A stretch of DNA of 64,000 bases, taken from NCBI GenBank assembly GCA_937981555.1, contig CALJOK010000044.1, positions 124,001 to 188,000 of the forward strand. Reading direction: 5' to 3'. This stretch comes from an uncultured Saprospiraceae bacterium. GTDB lineage: Bacteria; Bacteroidota; Bacteroidia; Chitinophagales; Saprospiraceae. Positions within the stretch are counted from its first letter, which is position 1. Each line of letters opens with the position of its first letter. Made by a program: the position numbers and the translations under genes. The notes beneath the pieces were generated by a model, which did not search any database, was not told the DNA's origin, and saw only the letters and a list, made by a program, of their open reading frames with translations. This document shows, piece by piece, positions 9,110-18,816 of this stretch.

Positions 9110-12100
9110 CTACATTTTTACAAACCTAGCTCTTCCAAACATTTCTCCATCAGATAGCATCACCTCATAACTTCCCGCTGCTAATCGCGAAACATCTACT
9201 TGTGCTTTCAAATAAGAATTGTTTTTAGAGAATTGAACCTCTTGAACTAATTTACCCGCTACATCAAAGATCTGGAAGGATAATTTTTGTTCCGTCAGTT
9301 GATTTAATTCGATGGTCAATTGAGCTTGTGTTGGATTTGGAAATAAATCAAATGACAAGTCAAAATCAATTTCATTAAGACTTGTATAGTCAATTAAAAT
9401 TTCTCCAGAAACAGACGTACATCCATTTTCATCAATCACCGTAATAATGTAAGTCTCATTTGGCAAGTTTAGAAATTCTGGACTTGCTTGAAAATCAGTA
9501 CCATTAATACTGTATTGTAATGTTCCAGTTCCTCCTAATCCTGTTGCAGTAAGATTATTATCATTTGCCATTCCTGTTACAGAAAGTGAAGGTGCACTTC
9601 CTACTAAATAAGAACCAGCATTGAAAGTGTTTCCATTTGAATCCATCACATAAACGGTATAATTCCCTGCAGTCAATCCTGTAAATTCAGCACTTCCTCC
9701 AAAGTTATTATTATCAATACTATACAAATATGGAGCATCTCCTCCTACGACATTACTTACCGTTAACGTTCCATCTGATCCATTTTCACAAGAAGTACCT
9801 GTTGTCGCAACAGCAGCACTTTGAATCAAATTAATTGTTTCCATAGTTGTAACCGTACAACCATTTTCATCCATAACAGTAAATGTGTAGGTGTTATTCG
9901 CTAAATCCGAAAAGATATTACTCGCTTGAAAATTGGTTCCATCACTACTATAAGTTAATGTTCCAGTTCCTCCCATCGCAGTAATCGTAACAGTATTGAC
10001 AGCTAGATTGGAAGAAGCAACTATCTCATCAGGATTATTAATAATCACAGAATTGGTTATGATTATATTCCCCATTGCATCTTTTACTTCTACGGTATAA
10101 GTATCTGCAGAAAGACCTGAGAAAGTATTATCTGTTTGATAAGTTCCTCCATTTAAACTATACTCCAATGGTGGATTTGCACCTGTTGCATTAACGGTAA
10201 TCATACCATCTGTTCCATTGAAACAAACAACCTGTGAATCGATAACTGTAATTGCAGAAATAGTTACTGCTCCTATTACAATGTTAAATGGTTCATTTTG
10301 AATCCATCCGCCATCAGGAGTTACAATGTCAAAATTAAATTGGTCAGTTGTAGCCGCTCCATTCGTATTAGTATAAACTAAAATATTATTATCAATATCT
10401 GCTTGTGTAAAAGTCGAACCAATTCCTACAGCCATTCCATTAATCGTCAAATTTCCTTCCGTTGGTAGACTTAAAATAATAAAAGTAATTTCTAAAGAAG
10501 TACTTGTTGGAGATGTTGCTACCAAGTTACTATTTGGTACAGCTGAAAATCCATTTGGTGCCACAGTCAAAGTATTATTGATCAAACTTGGTGCTGCTGC
10601 GGCAGGTGCTGCAAAGCAAATTTCCAAACTCCATGTTTCCAATGCTCCTCCATCTTGATCAAATGCATCTGACATTTCTAAATCCCAAGCTCCCATAGAA
10701 CTTTGACCTTCAAAAATTGACATCGCATCAATAGGTTGAAAAGTACCTGAAATAGCAGTTCCTGAGGTTTCACAAGTACCTTCTAAATCATCTGCTGTAT
10801 TTGAAGCTGCATCGTCAAAAGTTAATAGCAAATTATCCTCTCCACATCCATACTGAGATCCAGGCACACCAGGTTGATCAAATAAAGAAACATTCAATCC
10901 TCCAGGTGAAGTTAAAATAGCATTCAAATCTCCAATCCAAGTATGTGATACTTCCATTGAAACTTTGACATCAGTAATTACAAAATCATCCGCAATAGAT
11001 AATCCTGAATTAATCGTTACTGCACTATTTTCAGAAATAATTACTGGTATATCTGTACTAGTGTATGTATTACATATGTCGCCTGCTGTTTGGAAAGAAT
11101 ACCAGCTAGAAGAAACTCCTTCTCCACAAATATTTATTCCTCTCACTCTCCAAAAGTAAACAGTCAAAGATTCTAAATTTTGAGGCGTGTACATATTGTT
11201 ATTGACAGGTGAAGTTTCCACAATATCACTTCCAAATCCAGGCGTTGTAGAAATCTCAATTAAATAACTTGATGCACTTGTCATGGCATCCCACATCAAA
11301 GTGGTATTCAACATTTGATCATTCGACCCACTTGCAGGCGAAGTCAAAACTGCTACTGATGGCGAAGTATTATTTACAATCAAAGTAACCATTTGTTCAA
11401 CCGTAACAGAAGCAGCAGTTCCCGTAATTGTAATGTTATAAGTTCCGTCTGTGATACCAGCTAAGTTTCCAATAGATAATGTTGTAGTCCCTGTTGGTAC
11501 AAAATTATTTTGAGAAAAAGCTTCCGTTGCTCCAGCAGGAACTCCCATCGTTGCCAAAGTAACTGTTTCATTAAATCCAGCTAATGAGGTCAAATCAAAA
11601 ACATAATCAACTGATCCAACCGTTCCACATACATCGTACATAGCAGGCGCAGCTCCCATTACAAAAGTCGGTGCCGACGGTGCTTCTATAGTGAAATTCT
11701 CATCCGAAATATCAAAGAAAATATTATCAGAACATACTACCATCACTCTCGCTGTTGTTGACACTTCATTTGGAACCATTACAGCAAATGAACCAGTATT
11801 TGGAACTCCAGTTGCTAAAGTAATTGGATAAGTAAATCCACCATCTGTTGATAAAATAATATCCACGTTCGCACAACTAACTGGAGCTGCATCAGTTCCT
11901 GCTACATCCCAAGTTACAGTCTCTGTTGTTCCTACCAACCATGACAAAGCCATATTGGGATTTTGAACCAAAAATGGTCCAGCAGCATCTGTAAATATCA
12001 ACTCAACATCATCCTCCGTAGTACATCCTCCTCCCATATGATTATCTCTAACAGTTACTCTAAAATTCATATCTCTAGATACACTTGGTAACTCTTCCCA

Positions 12101-13654
12101 TTCATCATCTATTCCATTTACGATATCATTTAATTTTGGAAAATAACGAAACTCATCTTCTGTTGGATCATAAGTTCTAAAAGCTGGTCCGCCAGTATTT
12201 GTTGATACAGGAGGCATATCTGCCACTTCATTATCCATTTGTTCCCAACAATAAGTTATAGCATCTCCATCTGCATCTGTTCCTACAGCAGTCAATTTAA
12301 ATGGAGTAGAAATCGGTAAAGTATAATTCGCTACATCAGCTACTGCTGGAGGAGTATTTCCAATATCTGTGGTAACAGGACAATTATTCCCTGTACCATT
12401 ATTGATATAATTAGAAATTTCTTGAATACTAATCGCATGAAAATAATCATCACTATTAAATTGAACATTAGGATTGCAAATACCTGCATACCCCATAATC
12501 GTAGAAGCACTTCCTGGTTCCATTGCCGTTGAACCATTTCTGTTACAGCTATTATTTTGAGTATGATTTGCACCAAATTGATGTCCCATCTCATGTGCTA
12601 CATAATCAATATCAAATGGATCTCCTACTGGATTATTAGTTCCTGTTACACCACGTCCTTTGCCATTATTACTACAAACTACACCAAGTCCTGCAATTCC
12701 TCCTCCTCCAGTACTGAACACATGCCCTATATCAAAATTTGCTGAACCAATAATATTTATACATTGAGTATGGCACTCTCCTAACATTTGGTTAGAGTTA
12801 TTATTTTGGTATGGATCAGTTCCTGAATCCAAAAAAATCAAATCTTCATTATTATCAACAATCACCATGTTTACATTTACTTCTCTTTCGTAAACTCCAT
12901 TCACTCGAGTCATCGATGTATTAAATGCAGCTACCACACTTGCTGTATCTCCTCCATGAAATGTAGCATACTCTCCAGTACAGGTCAAAGCCAATCGATA
13001 AGTTCGCAACATACAATCACCTTGTAAAAGACTACTCGCATTTGAATCCATCATGCCTGTCCCATCATCAACATTGTTATCATCAGATTCGACATGACAT
13101 TCAAATTTTGAATTTTCTTTTTCAAAATCATTTTTGTAATAAGAAATATAATGCTCTGTATCTGATTTCGAATAGGGATCAATAAAGACAGAACTATGCC
13201 TTGCCGAAATTACCATCGCATGAAACCCAAATTGAGTTACATCAAATCGTATACTTGCAGTCGCATCATCTAGTCCAACTCCTGCATAAGAATGTATCAT
13301 AGGAAATTTCGCAGCCAAACCTGGTTCCATAATTGGCGCATCAAAAATTTGGAAACGAGCCATCTCACCATTTGGCATCGGTATCTGAAGTACAACTGGT
13401 TCCTGAGCATCAGCTTCTGCTGAAAATCGCATAGGAGCAGTATTCAACAACTCTTGCAATTCAGGTAAATTCAAATGAAAGGTTTTGTATTTTTTTGGAA
13501 CGATCTGTCGGTCCATGTTTTTTGTCGCAAATACTCGCTCGGTTTTAGGTGACCAAGGATTTGAGTTATTAGCAATCGCTAATTGAAAAGAGAAAGCGAA
13601 AAATGCCATCAATAGTCCAATTGATTTAAAAGTTGGTTTTGTTCGGTACAACAT
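9110..13654 (-). CDS. T9SS-exported reprolysin-like zinc metalloprotease with P domain and SprB-like repeats
   Basis: 1514 aa. Signal peptide (~1-28), a prodomain, then a metzincin domain with the zinc motif HEMGHQFGANH near residue 354 (HExxHxxGxxH) and a downstream 'IMGYAG' Met-turn. After that come a fibronectin-III-like segment (~785-870), a proprotein-convertase P domain (~870-1010, 'SHTWIGDLNAILTSPGG'), a cadherin-like segment (~1035-1130), three or more SprB-type repeats ('YSLNGGTYQTDNTFSGL', 'YSSDGTNFQASNIFSDL') and a C-terminal T9SS domain from 'DLFPNPTQAQL' to 'RARFVKM'. It is presumably secreted through the outer membrane and cell-surface attached, degrading extracellular protein. 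A shorter paralogue lies at 60281. Confidence 0.93.
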   Translation of the reverse strand: MLYRTKPTFKSIGLLMAFFAFSFQLAIANNSNPWSPKTERVFATKNMDRQIVPKKYKTFHLNLPELQELLNTAPMRFSAEADAQEPVVLQIPMPNGEMARFQIFDAPIMEPGLAAKFPMIHSYAGVGLDDATASIRFDVTQFGFHAMVISARHSSVFIDPYSKSDTEHYISYYKNDFEKENSKFECHVESDDNNVDDGTGMMDSNASSLLQGDCMLRTYRLALTCTGEYATFHGGDTASVVAAFNTSMTRVNGVYEREVNVNMVIVDNNEDLIFLDSGTDPYQNNNSNQMLGECHTQCINIIGSANFDIGHVFSTGGGGIAGLGVVCSNNGKGRGVTGTNNPVGDPFDIDYVAHEMGHQFGANHTQNNSCNRNGSTAMEPGSASTIMGYAGICNPNVQFNSDDYFHAISIQEISNYINNGTGNNCPVTTDIGNTPPAVADVANYTLPISTPFKLTAVGTDADGDAITYCWEQMDNEVADMPPVSTNTGGPAFRTYDPTEDEFRYFPKLNDIVNGIDDEWEELPSVSRDMNFRVTVRDNHMGGGCTTEDDVELIFTDAAGPFLVQNPNMALSWLVGTTETVTWDVAGTDAAPVSCANVDIILSTDGGFTYPITLATGVPNTGSFAVMVPNEVSTTARVMVVCSDNIFFDISDENFTIEAPSAPTFVMGAAPAMYDVCGTVGSVDYVFDLTSLAGFNETVTLATMGVPAGATEAFSQNNFVPTGTTTLSIGNLAGITDGTYNITITGTAASVTVEQMVTLIVNNTSPSVAVLTSPASGSNDQMLNTTLMWDAMTSASSYLIEISTTPGFGSDIVETSPVNNNMYTPQNLESLTVYFWRVRGINICGEGVSSSWYSFQTAGDICNTYTSTDIPVIISENSAVTINSGLSIADDFVITDVKVSMEVSHTWIGDLNAILTSPGGLNVSLFDQPGVPGSQYGCGEDNLLLTFDDAASNTADDLEGTCETSGTAISGTFQPIDAMSIFEGQSSMGAWDLEMSDAFDQDGGALETWSLEICFAAPAAAAPSLINNTLTVAPNGFSAVPNSNLVATSPTSTSLEITFIILSLPTEGNLTINGMAVGIGSTFTQADIDNNILVYTNTNGAATTDQFNFDIVTPDGGWIQNEPFNIVIGAVTISAITVIDSQVVCFNGTDGMITVNATGANPPLEYSLNGGTYQTDNTFSGLSADTYTVEVKDAMGNIIITNSVIINNPDEIVASSNLAVNTVTITAMGGTGTLTYSSDGTNFQASNIFSDLANNTYTFTVMDENGCTVTTMETINLIQSAAVATTGTSCENGSDGTLTVSNVVGGDAPYLYSIDNNNFGGSAEFTGLTAGNYTVYVMDSNGNTFNAGSYLVGSAPSLSVTGMANDNNLTATGLGGTGTLQYSINGTDFQASPEFLNLPNETYIITVIDENGCTSVSGEILIDYTSLNEIDFDLSFDLFPNPTQAQLTIELNQLTEQKLSFQIFDVAGKLVQEVQFSKNNSYLKAQVDVSRLAAGSYEVMLSDGEMFGRARFVKM

Positions 13655-13989
13655 AATTGTTTTTAATAAATTAGATAGTTAAAAAAAATATAACTAATAA
13701 AAGTAATATATAAAATACTGATTAACAAGAAGCTAATCAATAGTTTAGTTTTTCAGTCTTAATTTTAATTATGAAAATAGAGGGGAAATTTCTTCTATGA
13801 AACTACTCCTTTCTTAGAGTGGCTACAAATATATATTAAATGGAAAAAGTATTCCAATAAATCTAAATAAGATGGAAGGAATCTGACATTTAGTGACCTG
13901 ACATTTACTTCTTTTTAGAAAAAAAAATTAACCAGATATGATTAATTTTATTTTACGATTTAAATTGTCTTTCATTTAAGATTTTACTC
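13655..13989. other. intergenic region between divergent genes
   Basis: 335 bases, very AT-rich, separating the two divergent start codons at 13654 and 13990. It should hold both promoters, but I see no exact TAnnTTTG element, no hairpin and no credible ORF. Confidence 0.5.
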
Positions 13990-15243
13990 ATGAAAAAACC
14001 ACTACTATTCATACTCGTCATTTGTCTTTTCGGAGGCAAAATAAATGCTCAAACTACTTCAACAATCGGAGGAATCATTGTCGATGCTAAAAATAATTTG
14101 CCTTTAGAAAAAGTAAATATTTTTAATCAAACTTCTACTCTTGGAGATTTTTCAAATCTAGATGGAACCTTCCAGATGGAAATAAAAAAATATCCTTCCG
14201 TCATTATTTTTTCCTACATCGGCTATGAAAATTTTCTTTTAAAATTAGAACAAAAACCTACTGAAACAATTACCATTAAACTTCAACCCTCCTCTTTCGG
14301 GCTTCCTGAAGTAGAAATTAATGCACAACCAAAGATTGAGAAACTGACAAATAAATCTTTTACCGTAAAAGATTTCCTCCTCGTTGAGGATAAAATTTTG
14401 ATCTTAACTTATGCTGATATTTTCACCGGTAATAAATTAATCCTTCAAAATTGGCAAGGTGAACTTTTGGATGAGCTTCCCTTGAAAAAGGTAAAAGTCA
14501 ATAATTTGCATCAAGGTTGTTTGGGTAATATTCACCTGCTTGGAAAAAGTCATGGCTATGAAATTAGTTTAATAGAAAATAAAATTTTGTTCTTAGCAAA
14601 ATATCCCAAAAAGCAATTTGAAAAATTAATTGAACCATGTATTGAGTCTTCCAAAGAATTTATTTACCGAAGAAAACATACCGCACGAGATCAAATTCTC
14701 ACCTATCAAATTGTTTCCAAAAAAGAAAAAAACATTCTCCATACTTTGCGAGTGATCGACGAACTTAATTTGAGCAGAAGTAAAGATGATTTTGTTTTAC
14801 AACGACAGGTTGGACTTCCTATTACTTGGGGACAAATTCAAGCATGGAATAATTTGATGTACAAACCACTCTATTCTCCACTCATCAAAATCGACGATGA
14901 ACTTTGCTTGTTTAATCACACCGTTGGTTATTTAGAATTTTTAACCTTGGAAGGAAAAAATAAAAGATACACTCCAATCACTTATCACAAAAATAAGAAG
15001 TGGCATCAACAAATTCTTTTTGATAAAAAAAATAACAAGGTGTACACGGCCTATAATACTAAAAAAGGAAAGACGATTCATCTCATTAATTTAATAGATG
15101 GTACTACTCAATCAGCCTTATTCTTGGATTGTTCTTTTGTAGAAAAAATGTTAATTGAAGATGGATATTTATTTTATTTAGAATCGGGGAAAATTAGTGC
15201 GGAGCGAAATCGAATTTTGCAACGAGTGAAACTGGAGGAATGA
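13990..15243 (+). CDS. carboxypeptidase-regulatory-like domain protein, secreted
   Basis: 417 aa. A signal peptide (MKKPLLFILVICLFGGKINAQ) is followed by a CarboxypepD_reg-like beta-sandwich at ~25-100: 'IGGIIVDAKNNLPLEKVNIF', 'GDFSNLDGTFQMEI', 'IIFSYIGYENF', 'ITIKLQP'. This domain begins many TonB-dependent receptors, but here no plug or barrel follows. The rest (~110-417) is a strand-rich region reading like a beta-propeller ('GNIHLLGKSHGYEIS', 'NNKVYTAYNTKKGKTIHLI') without a recognised family. The location is probably the periplasm or outer membrane. It is a single gene, convergent with the M1 peptidase. Confidence 0.75.
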   Translation: MKKPLLFILVICLFGGKINAQTTSTIGGIIVDAKNNLPLEKVNIFNQTSTLGDFSNLDGTFQMEIKKYPSVIIFSYIGYENFLLKLEQKPTETITIKLQPSSFGLPEVEINAQPKIEKLTNKSFTVKDFLLVEDKILILTYADIFTGNKLILQNWQGELLDELPLKKVKVNNLHQGCLGNIHLLGKSHGYEISLIENKILFLAKYPKKQFEKLIEPCIESSKEFIYRRKHTARDQILTYQIVSKKEKNILHTLRVIDELNLSRSKDDFVLQRQVGLPITWGQIQAWNNLMYKPLYSPLIKIDDELCLFNHTVGYLEFLTLEGKNKRYTPITYHKNKKWHQQILFDKKNNKVYTAYNTKKGKTIHLINLIDGTTQSALFLDCSFVEKMLIEDGYLFYLESGKISAERNRILQRVKLEE

Positions 15244-15248
15244 ACTAA

Positions 15249-15284
15249 GAATATCCAATCTCCAATTATTGAGATTGAATATTC
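15249..15284. terminator. hairpin between convergent genes, likely bidirectional terminator
   Basis: A 14-bp stem with one mismatch (GAATATCCAATCTC / GAGATTGAATATTC, loop of 8) starts six bases after the stop at 15243 and 28 bases before the converging stop at 15312. The U-tract is weak. Confidence 0.55.
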
Positions 15285-15311
15285 CCTGATCAAAATTATT
15301 TTTTCAAAATA

Positions 15312-17801
15312 TTACCGCACTACTTCTAAAGTCTGACTCCCCCACTCTCTTCCATTCTCATCACGAATAACCGCCACATAAATCCCATTCGATAATTTCT
15401 GTAAATTCATTGTTATAGAAAATTGCTCATTAGCTACTTCCATATTTTTTCCTAAAATATTATTTCCTCGAATGTCATAAATCGACACCTCGTAAATTCC
15501 ATTTTGAGGAAGTGATCCTTGCAATTCTATTTGATCAGAAGTTGGATTGGGGAAAAGTGTCCAATCTATTTTTTCACTTAAAATATTTTCATTCGCTACC
15601 ATTGGGATATCTGCATTCGCTAAAGTGTATTCTCCCAGTTGCATATTTTCAATAAAAATAAAACCATTCCCATCAACCGAGTTCCCCAAAGTTTTAACTT
15701 CATAATCATCATATTCCGACCAATCATCTTCAGGATTTGCTCGGTATAAAACGACTAAACTATCCTCCGTAATATTAACTAAGTCATAATCCAAATCTTC
15801 TGGATCACCTCCAGAATAAGAAAGCGAACCTCGTATTTCTGTATCCGGATTCAAGATTCCAGCCACTCTAAAATATCTTCCCGTTGCAATTCTCGCATCA
15901 TAAATATTAGTTGGAGAAGGATCCGCTGCTACTCTATATTCTTCGAGCCGAATAAATGAAGAGTCAACATTAGATTGTACACTTGCACCAATACCTCCAT
16001 ATACGATTCCTGATGGACCATCATCGATCAACATTTTTTGATCTCCGATAACCGCTAGATTTAATTGATGATCACCATTCATAAATACGGTTGATGGTTC
16101 AAATGGAACAGAAACCGTAACAGTAGAAAATTCTCCATCTGTCATAATTAGATCATGATGAACATTAAAATTTTCATCCATAAAAGTTACTGCCAAAGGA
16201 GTTTGTTTGTGAAAGACAGTAGCAGCATGTAATTTCTGCTGCACTTCTAATTCCACATCAAAATTAGTTCCAGCAGCCGTCGAAGTCATTTTATCAATTT
16301 CATAGGAAGAATATCCTGGTGCAAAAATCCAAGCATCAAAATATGGCCCCATATCTATACCTGTTGCAGTAGTCAGGTGATCTCGGAATTGTTGCGCATC
16401 CATATGTCCATAAGCAAACTCAGCTAATACTGATTGCATCCCAACTCGAAATAAAGAGTCCCCTAAATATCCTCTCAAATTATGAATCACCAATGCTCCT
16501 TTTTGATAAGTGTGCGTTCCATAAGTTTGTTCATAAGGCATCGGCGACAATGCTTGATAACCATTGTCATTAATATGTGCTTCTTCTATCACCAACAATA
16601 AATTATTCTTAGTCACCGTCAAAAACTCGTCTCTACCAAAAACATGTTCATAAAAAAGATGCGAACTATACTCTGCTGGCCCTTCTTTGATCCACATGTT
16701 TTGAGGACCATTTAGTGTCACCACATTTCCCCACCAATGATGTCCTAACTCATGAGCCATCACTTCATTATGAACTGGAACTGGTCCATCATCCGCCAAC
16801 GATAGCGGGTAAGCTACATTCGTCGGATGCTCCATTGCACCATTGCCAGTCATGACATATCCAACTCTTTCCCATGGATATTCTCCCCACCAATATTCCA
16901 AATTGTCAACTGACTCATCAAGATATTGAAACGAATTTACCACAGTTGCAAGGTCATTTGGTCTTGCTAAAATTTCTAACTCCACATCACCAAATGCTCC
17001 AGTATGTGTAGACTGCCAACTATCATAATCACCAACTGCAATTCCAGCTAAGTAAGTCGGAAGTTGCTGATTCATTTCATAACTACGTAGCAAATCACCA
17101 TTCGCCAAAGTATCTTGTCCCATAAAAGTCCCGACACAATAAGCTCTTTTTCCAGCACTAGAAATAATATTAAATTCAAAAGTTGATCGCTCCACAAATG
17201 TATCAAAACATGGAAACCATCCTCGACCATAGTTATAAGGTGTTGCTCCTAAACCGATTCCTAAATTATAAGCAATTCCACCTTGCCAAACTAAGCCTCC
17301 AAAACCAGAAGCTGCAGGTGTAGGACTTCCATTATAAAAAACAGTAAAAGTTAATTCTTCATCAACATCTAATGCATCTGAAAATTCAACAATTAAAAAA
17401 TCTCCATCGTAAGAATAATTCAACAACGTATTTTGAGCCGATACAGAATCAATATTTAACGCCAATAAATCGAGCGTAATCGAATTCACATCACTCATTT
17501 TTGATTGGATAGAAATTTCGCAATTACCAGAAATTTCTTGTTGGTTAAATTGTGTAAAATCTAAACTGATGTTGTAATGTAAAATATCAATCGTATCACT
17601 TCGTTCATTGCTAAAAGTAATATTTACCAATTCTTCAGGAGTAAGTTCTGGTGCTTTACTTAGGTGATGATGGTGTGAATTTTTGCAACCATAATATTGC
17701 TTTTCAGGTTGTGCTTGTACATTTGAAAATGTAAAAACCAAAAGCATAACAATACTTACACGTAGTATAGATTGAATGGTGTAGAGGTTATTTTTTTTCA
17801 T
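15312..17801 (-). CDS. T9SS-exported M1-family aminopeptidase
   Basis: 829 aa. A signal peptide (~1-30) is followed by an odd His-rich stretch (NSHHHH, ~42-47), then an M1 peptidase fold. The substrate motif reads 'GNGAMEHP' (GAMEN variant with His) and the zinc site is HELGHHWWGN near residue 350, with the third ligand Glu in 'KEGPAEYSS' about 18 residues later. The end is a T9SS sorting domain ('WTLFPNPTSDQIEL' to 'SQTLEVVR'). It is predicted to trim N-terminal residues from peptides outside the cell or on its surface. It is a single gene, leftward. Confidence 0.92.
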   Translation of the reverse strand: MKKNNLYTIQSILRVSIVMLLVFTFSNVQAQPEKQYYGCKNSHHHHLSKAPELTPEELVNITFSNERSDTIDILHYNISLDFTQFNQQEISGNCEISIQSKMSDVNSITLDLLALNIDSVSAQNTLLNYSYDGDFLIVEFSDALDVDEELTFTVFYNGSPTPAASGFGGLVWQGGIAYNLGIGLGATPYNYGRGWFPCFDTFVERSTFEFNIISSAGKRAYCVGTFMGQDTLANGDLLRSYEMNQQLPTYLAGIAVGDYDSWQSTHTGAFGDVELEILARPNDLATVVNSFQYLDESVDNLEYWWGEYPWERVGYVMTGNGAMEHPTNVAYPLSLADDGPVPVHNEVMAHELGHHWWGNVVTLNGPQNMWIKEGPAEYSSHLFYEHVFGRDEFLTVTKNNLLLVIEEAHINDNGYQALSPMPYEQTYGTHTYQKGALVIHNLRGYLGDSLFRVGMQSVLAEFAYGHMDAQQFRDHLTTATGIDMGPYFDAWIFAPGYSSYEIDKMTSTAAGTNFDVELEVQQKLHAATVFHKQTPLAVTFMDENFNVHHDLIMTDGEFSTVTVSVPFEPSTVFMNGDHQLNLAVIGDQKMLIDDGPSGIVYGGIGASVQSNVDSSFIRLEEYRVAADPSPTNIYDARIATGRYFRVAGILNPDTEIRGSLSYSGGDPEDLDYDLVNITEDSLVVLYRANPEDDWSEYDDYEVKTLGNSVDGNGFIFIENMQLGEYTLANADIPMVANENILSEKIDWTLFPNPTSDQIELQGSLPQNGIYEVSIYDIRGNNILGKNMEVANEQFSITMNLQKLSNGIYVAVIRDENGREWGSQTLEVVR

Positions 17802-17939
17802 AAAAAATGTTTTTTGTAAAAAAGGATTTGAAATGTTTTTTCCAAAAATAATAAAAAAGTGGGGAAGGTAAGTAGCGAATTAGAGACAGAGCTGTTTTTT
17901 TTGATAATTCTAATGTAGCAGACCGCTACGTATTATTTT

Positions 17940-18629
17940 TTACACTTTTTGTTTTAGTCTCGTTTCTAATTTCCACAAACCCACCGCCTGATACAATAGA
18001 CAAAGTATCTGCGAATAAACCACCACCTTCTGACTCGTCGCTTGTAATAACAAGGCATTTGGTGAAGTCCAAGATCTCGGTCCATAAATCATAATCAAAA
18101 TCTGCGGAAATAAAATCATCATAAATATCAAAAATGCCCAACCATATTTATTCGGATAAATTTCATCTTGAAAAATCGCAATTGAATAAAAAAGACTCAT
18201 CATTAGAAATGAAATAAATCCCGCTTGCACAAAATACCGATGTTCCCAAAAAGCAACATCATAAGGCAACCAAGACAAACCGATGTAACATGCTCCTGCA
18301 ATGATTCCAAAAAAAGTGGCTAAAATTGCCATCACCTTGGTAAATCCATTTTCAAAAAAAGATTGCAAAGTGATAAAAAATAACATGATGCAAATTCCTG
18401 AAATCGTCAAAGCTGTTTTGAATAAAGTATGGCAAGCCCAATTCGATGTACCATCAAAAGTTCGAGTTCGTCCGAGGTCGCTAAAGTAATTTGTAAAAAA
18501 AGAATAAACTTCTAGGCTATGATTATGAATCGTCCCGCCTGGATAAATAGTCATGGCATAGGTTGTAAAAACCAAGAATTGGATAGCACCAAAAATGCCA
18601 AGAAGAAGAAATAGTTTTTTTATTTTCAC
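17940..18629 (-). CDS. DUF998-like membrane protein
   Basis: 229 aa with about six membrane helices. After the first helix comes 'FTNYFSDLGRTRTFDG', close to the 'FLSDLG' loop typical of DUF998 proteins. The later helices have 'GIIAGACYIGLSWLPYD' and 'FPQILIMIYGPRSWTSP'. DUF998 proteins are uncharacterised multi-pass membrane proteins. It stands alone, 138 bases upstream of the M1 peptidase start, and no shared regulation is visible. Confidence 0.7.
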   Translation of the reverse strand: MKIKKLFLLLGIFGAIQFLVFTTYAMTIYPGGTIHNHSLEVYSFFTNYFSDLGRTRTFDGTSNWACHTLFKTALTISGICIMLFFITLQSFFENGFTKVMAILATFFGIIAGACYIGLSWLPYDVAFWEHRYFVQAGFISFLMMSLFYSIAIFQDEIYPNKYGWAFLIFMMILFPQILIMIYGPRSWTSPNALLLQATSQKVVVYSQILCLLYQAVGLWKLETRLKQKV

Positions 18630-18778
18630 AAGTCAAAAGTAGGAATTTTGTTTTGTACTGGCGAATTCAATTTTCTATAATTCAACCATTATTATTTTTC
18701 TTTTGTTAACCTTCGTTTTGCATTAAATTAATGCATCTCATTTTGACGTAAAAAAAAGGTTTCAAAGTTAATTTCGAT

Positions 18779-18786
18779 TAGCTTTG
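18779..18786 (+). promoter_or_regulatory. -7 promoter element for the helicase gene
   Basis: TAGCTTTG is an exact TAnnTTTG match. It overlaps a possible TTG start at 18784, so that codon would lie upstream of the transcription start. This favours the ATG at 18817, about 25 bases downstream of the expected start site. Confidence 0.55.
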
Positions 18787-18816
18787 TGTTTTCATTATAC
18801 TTCACTAAATCAATTT

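Noticed and set aside
12340-12594. 84-codon minus-strand frame inside the 1514-aa protease
   Set aside because: It is an alternative frame within the metzincin domain coding region with no independent signals.
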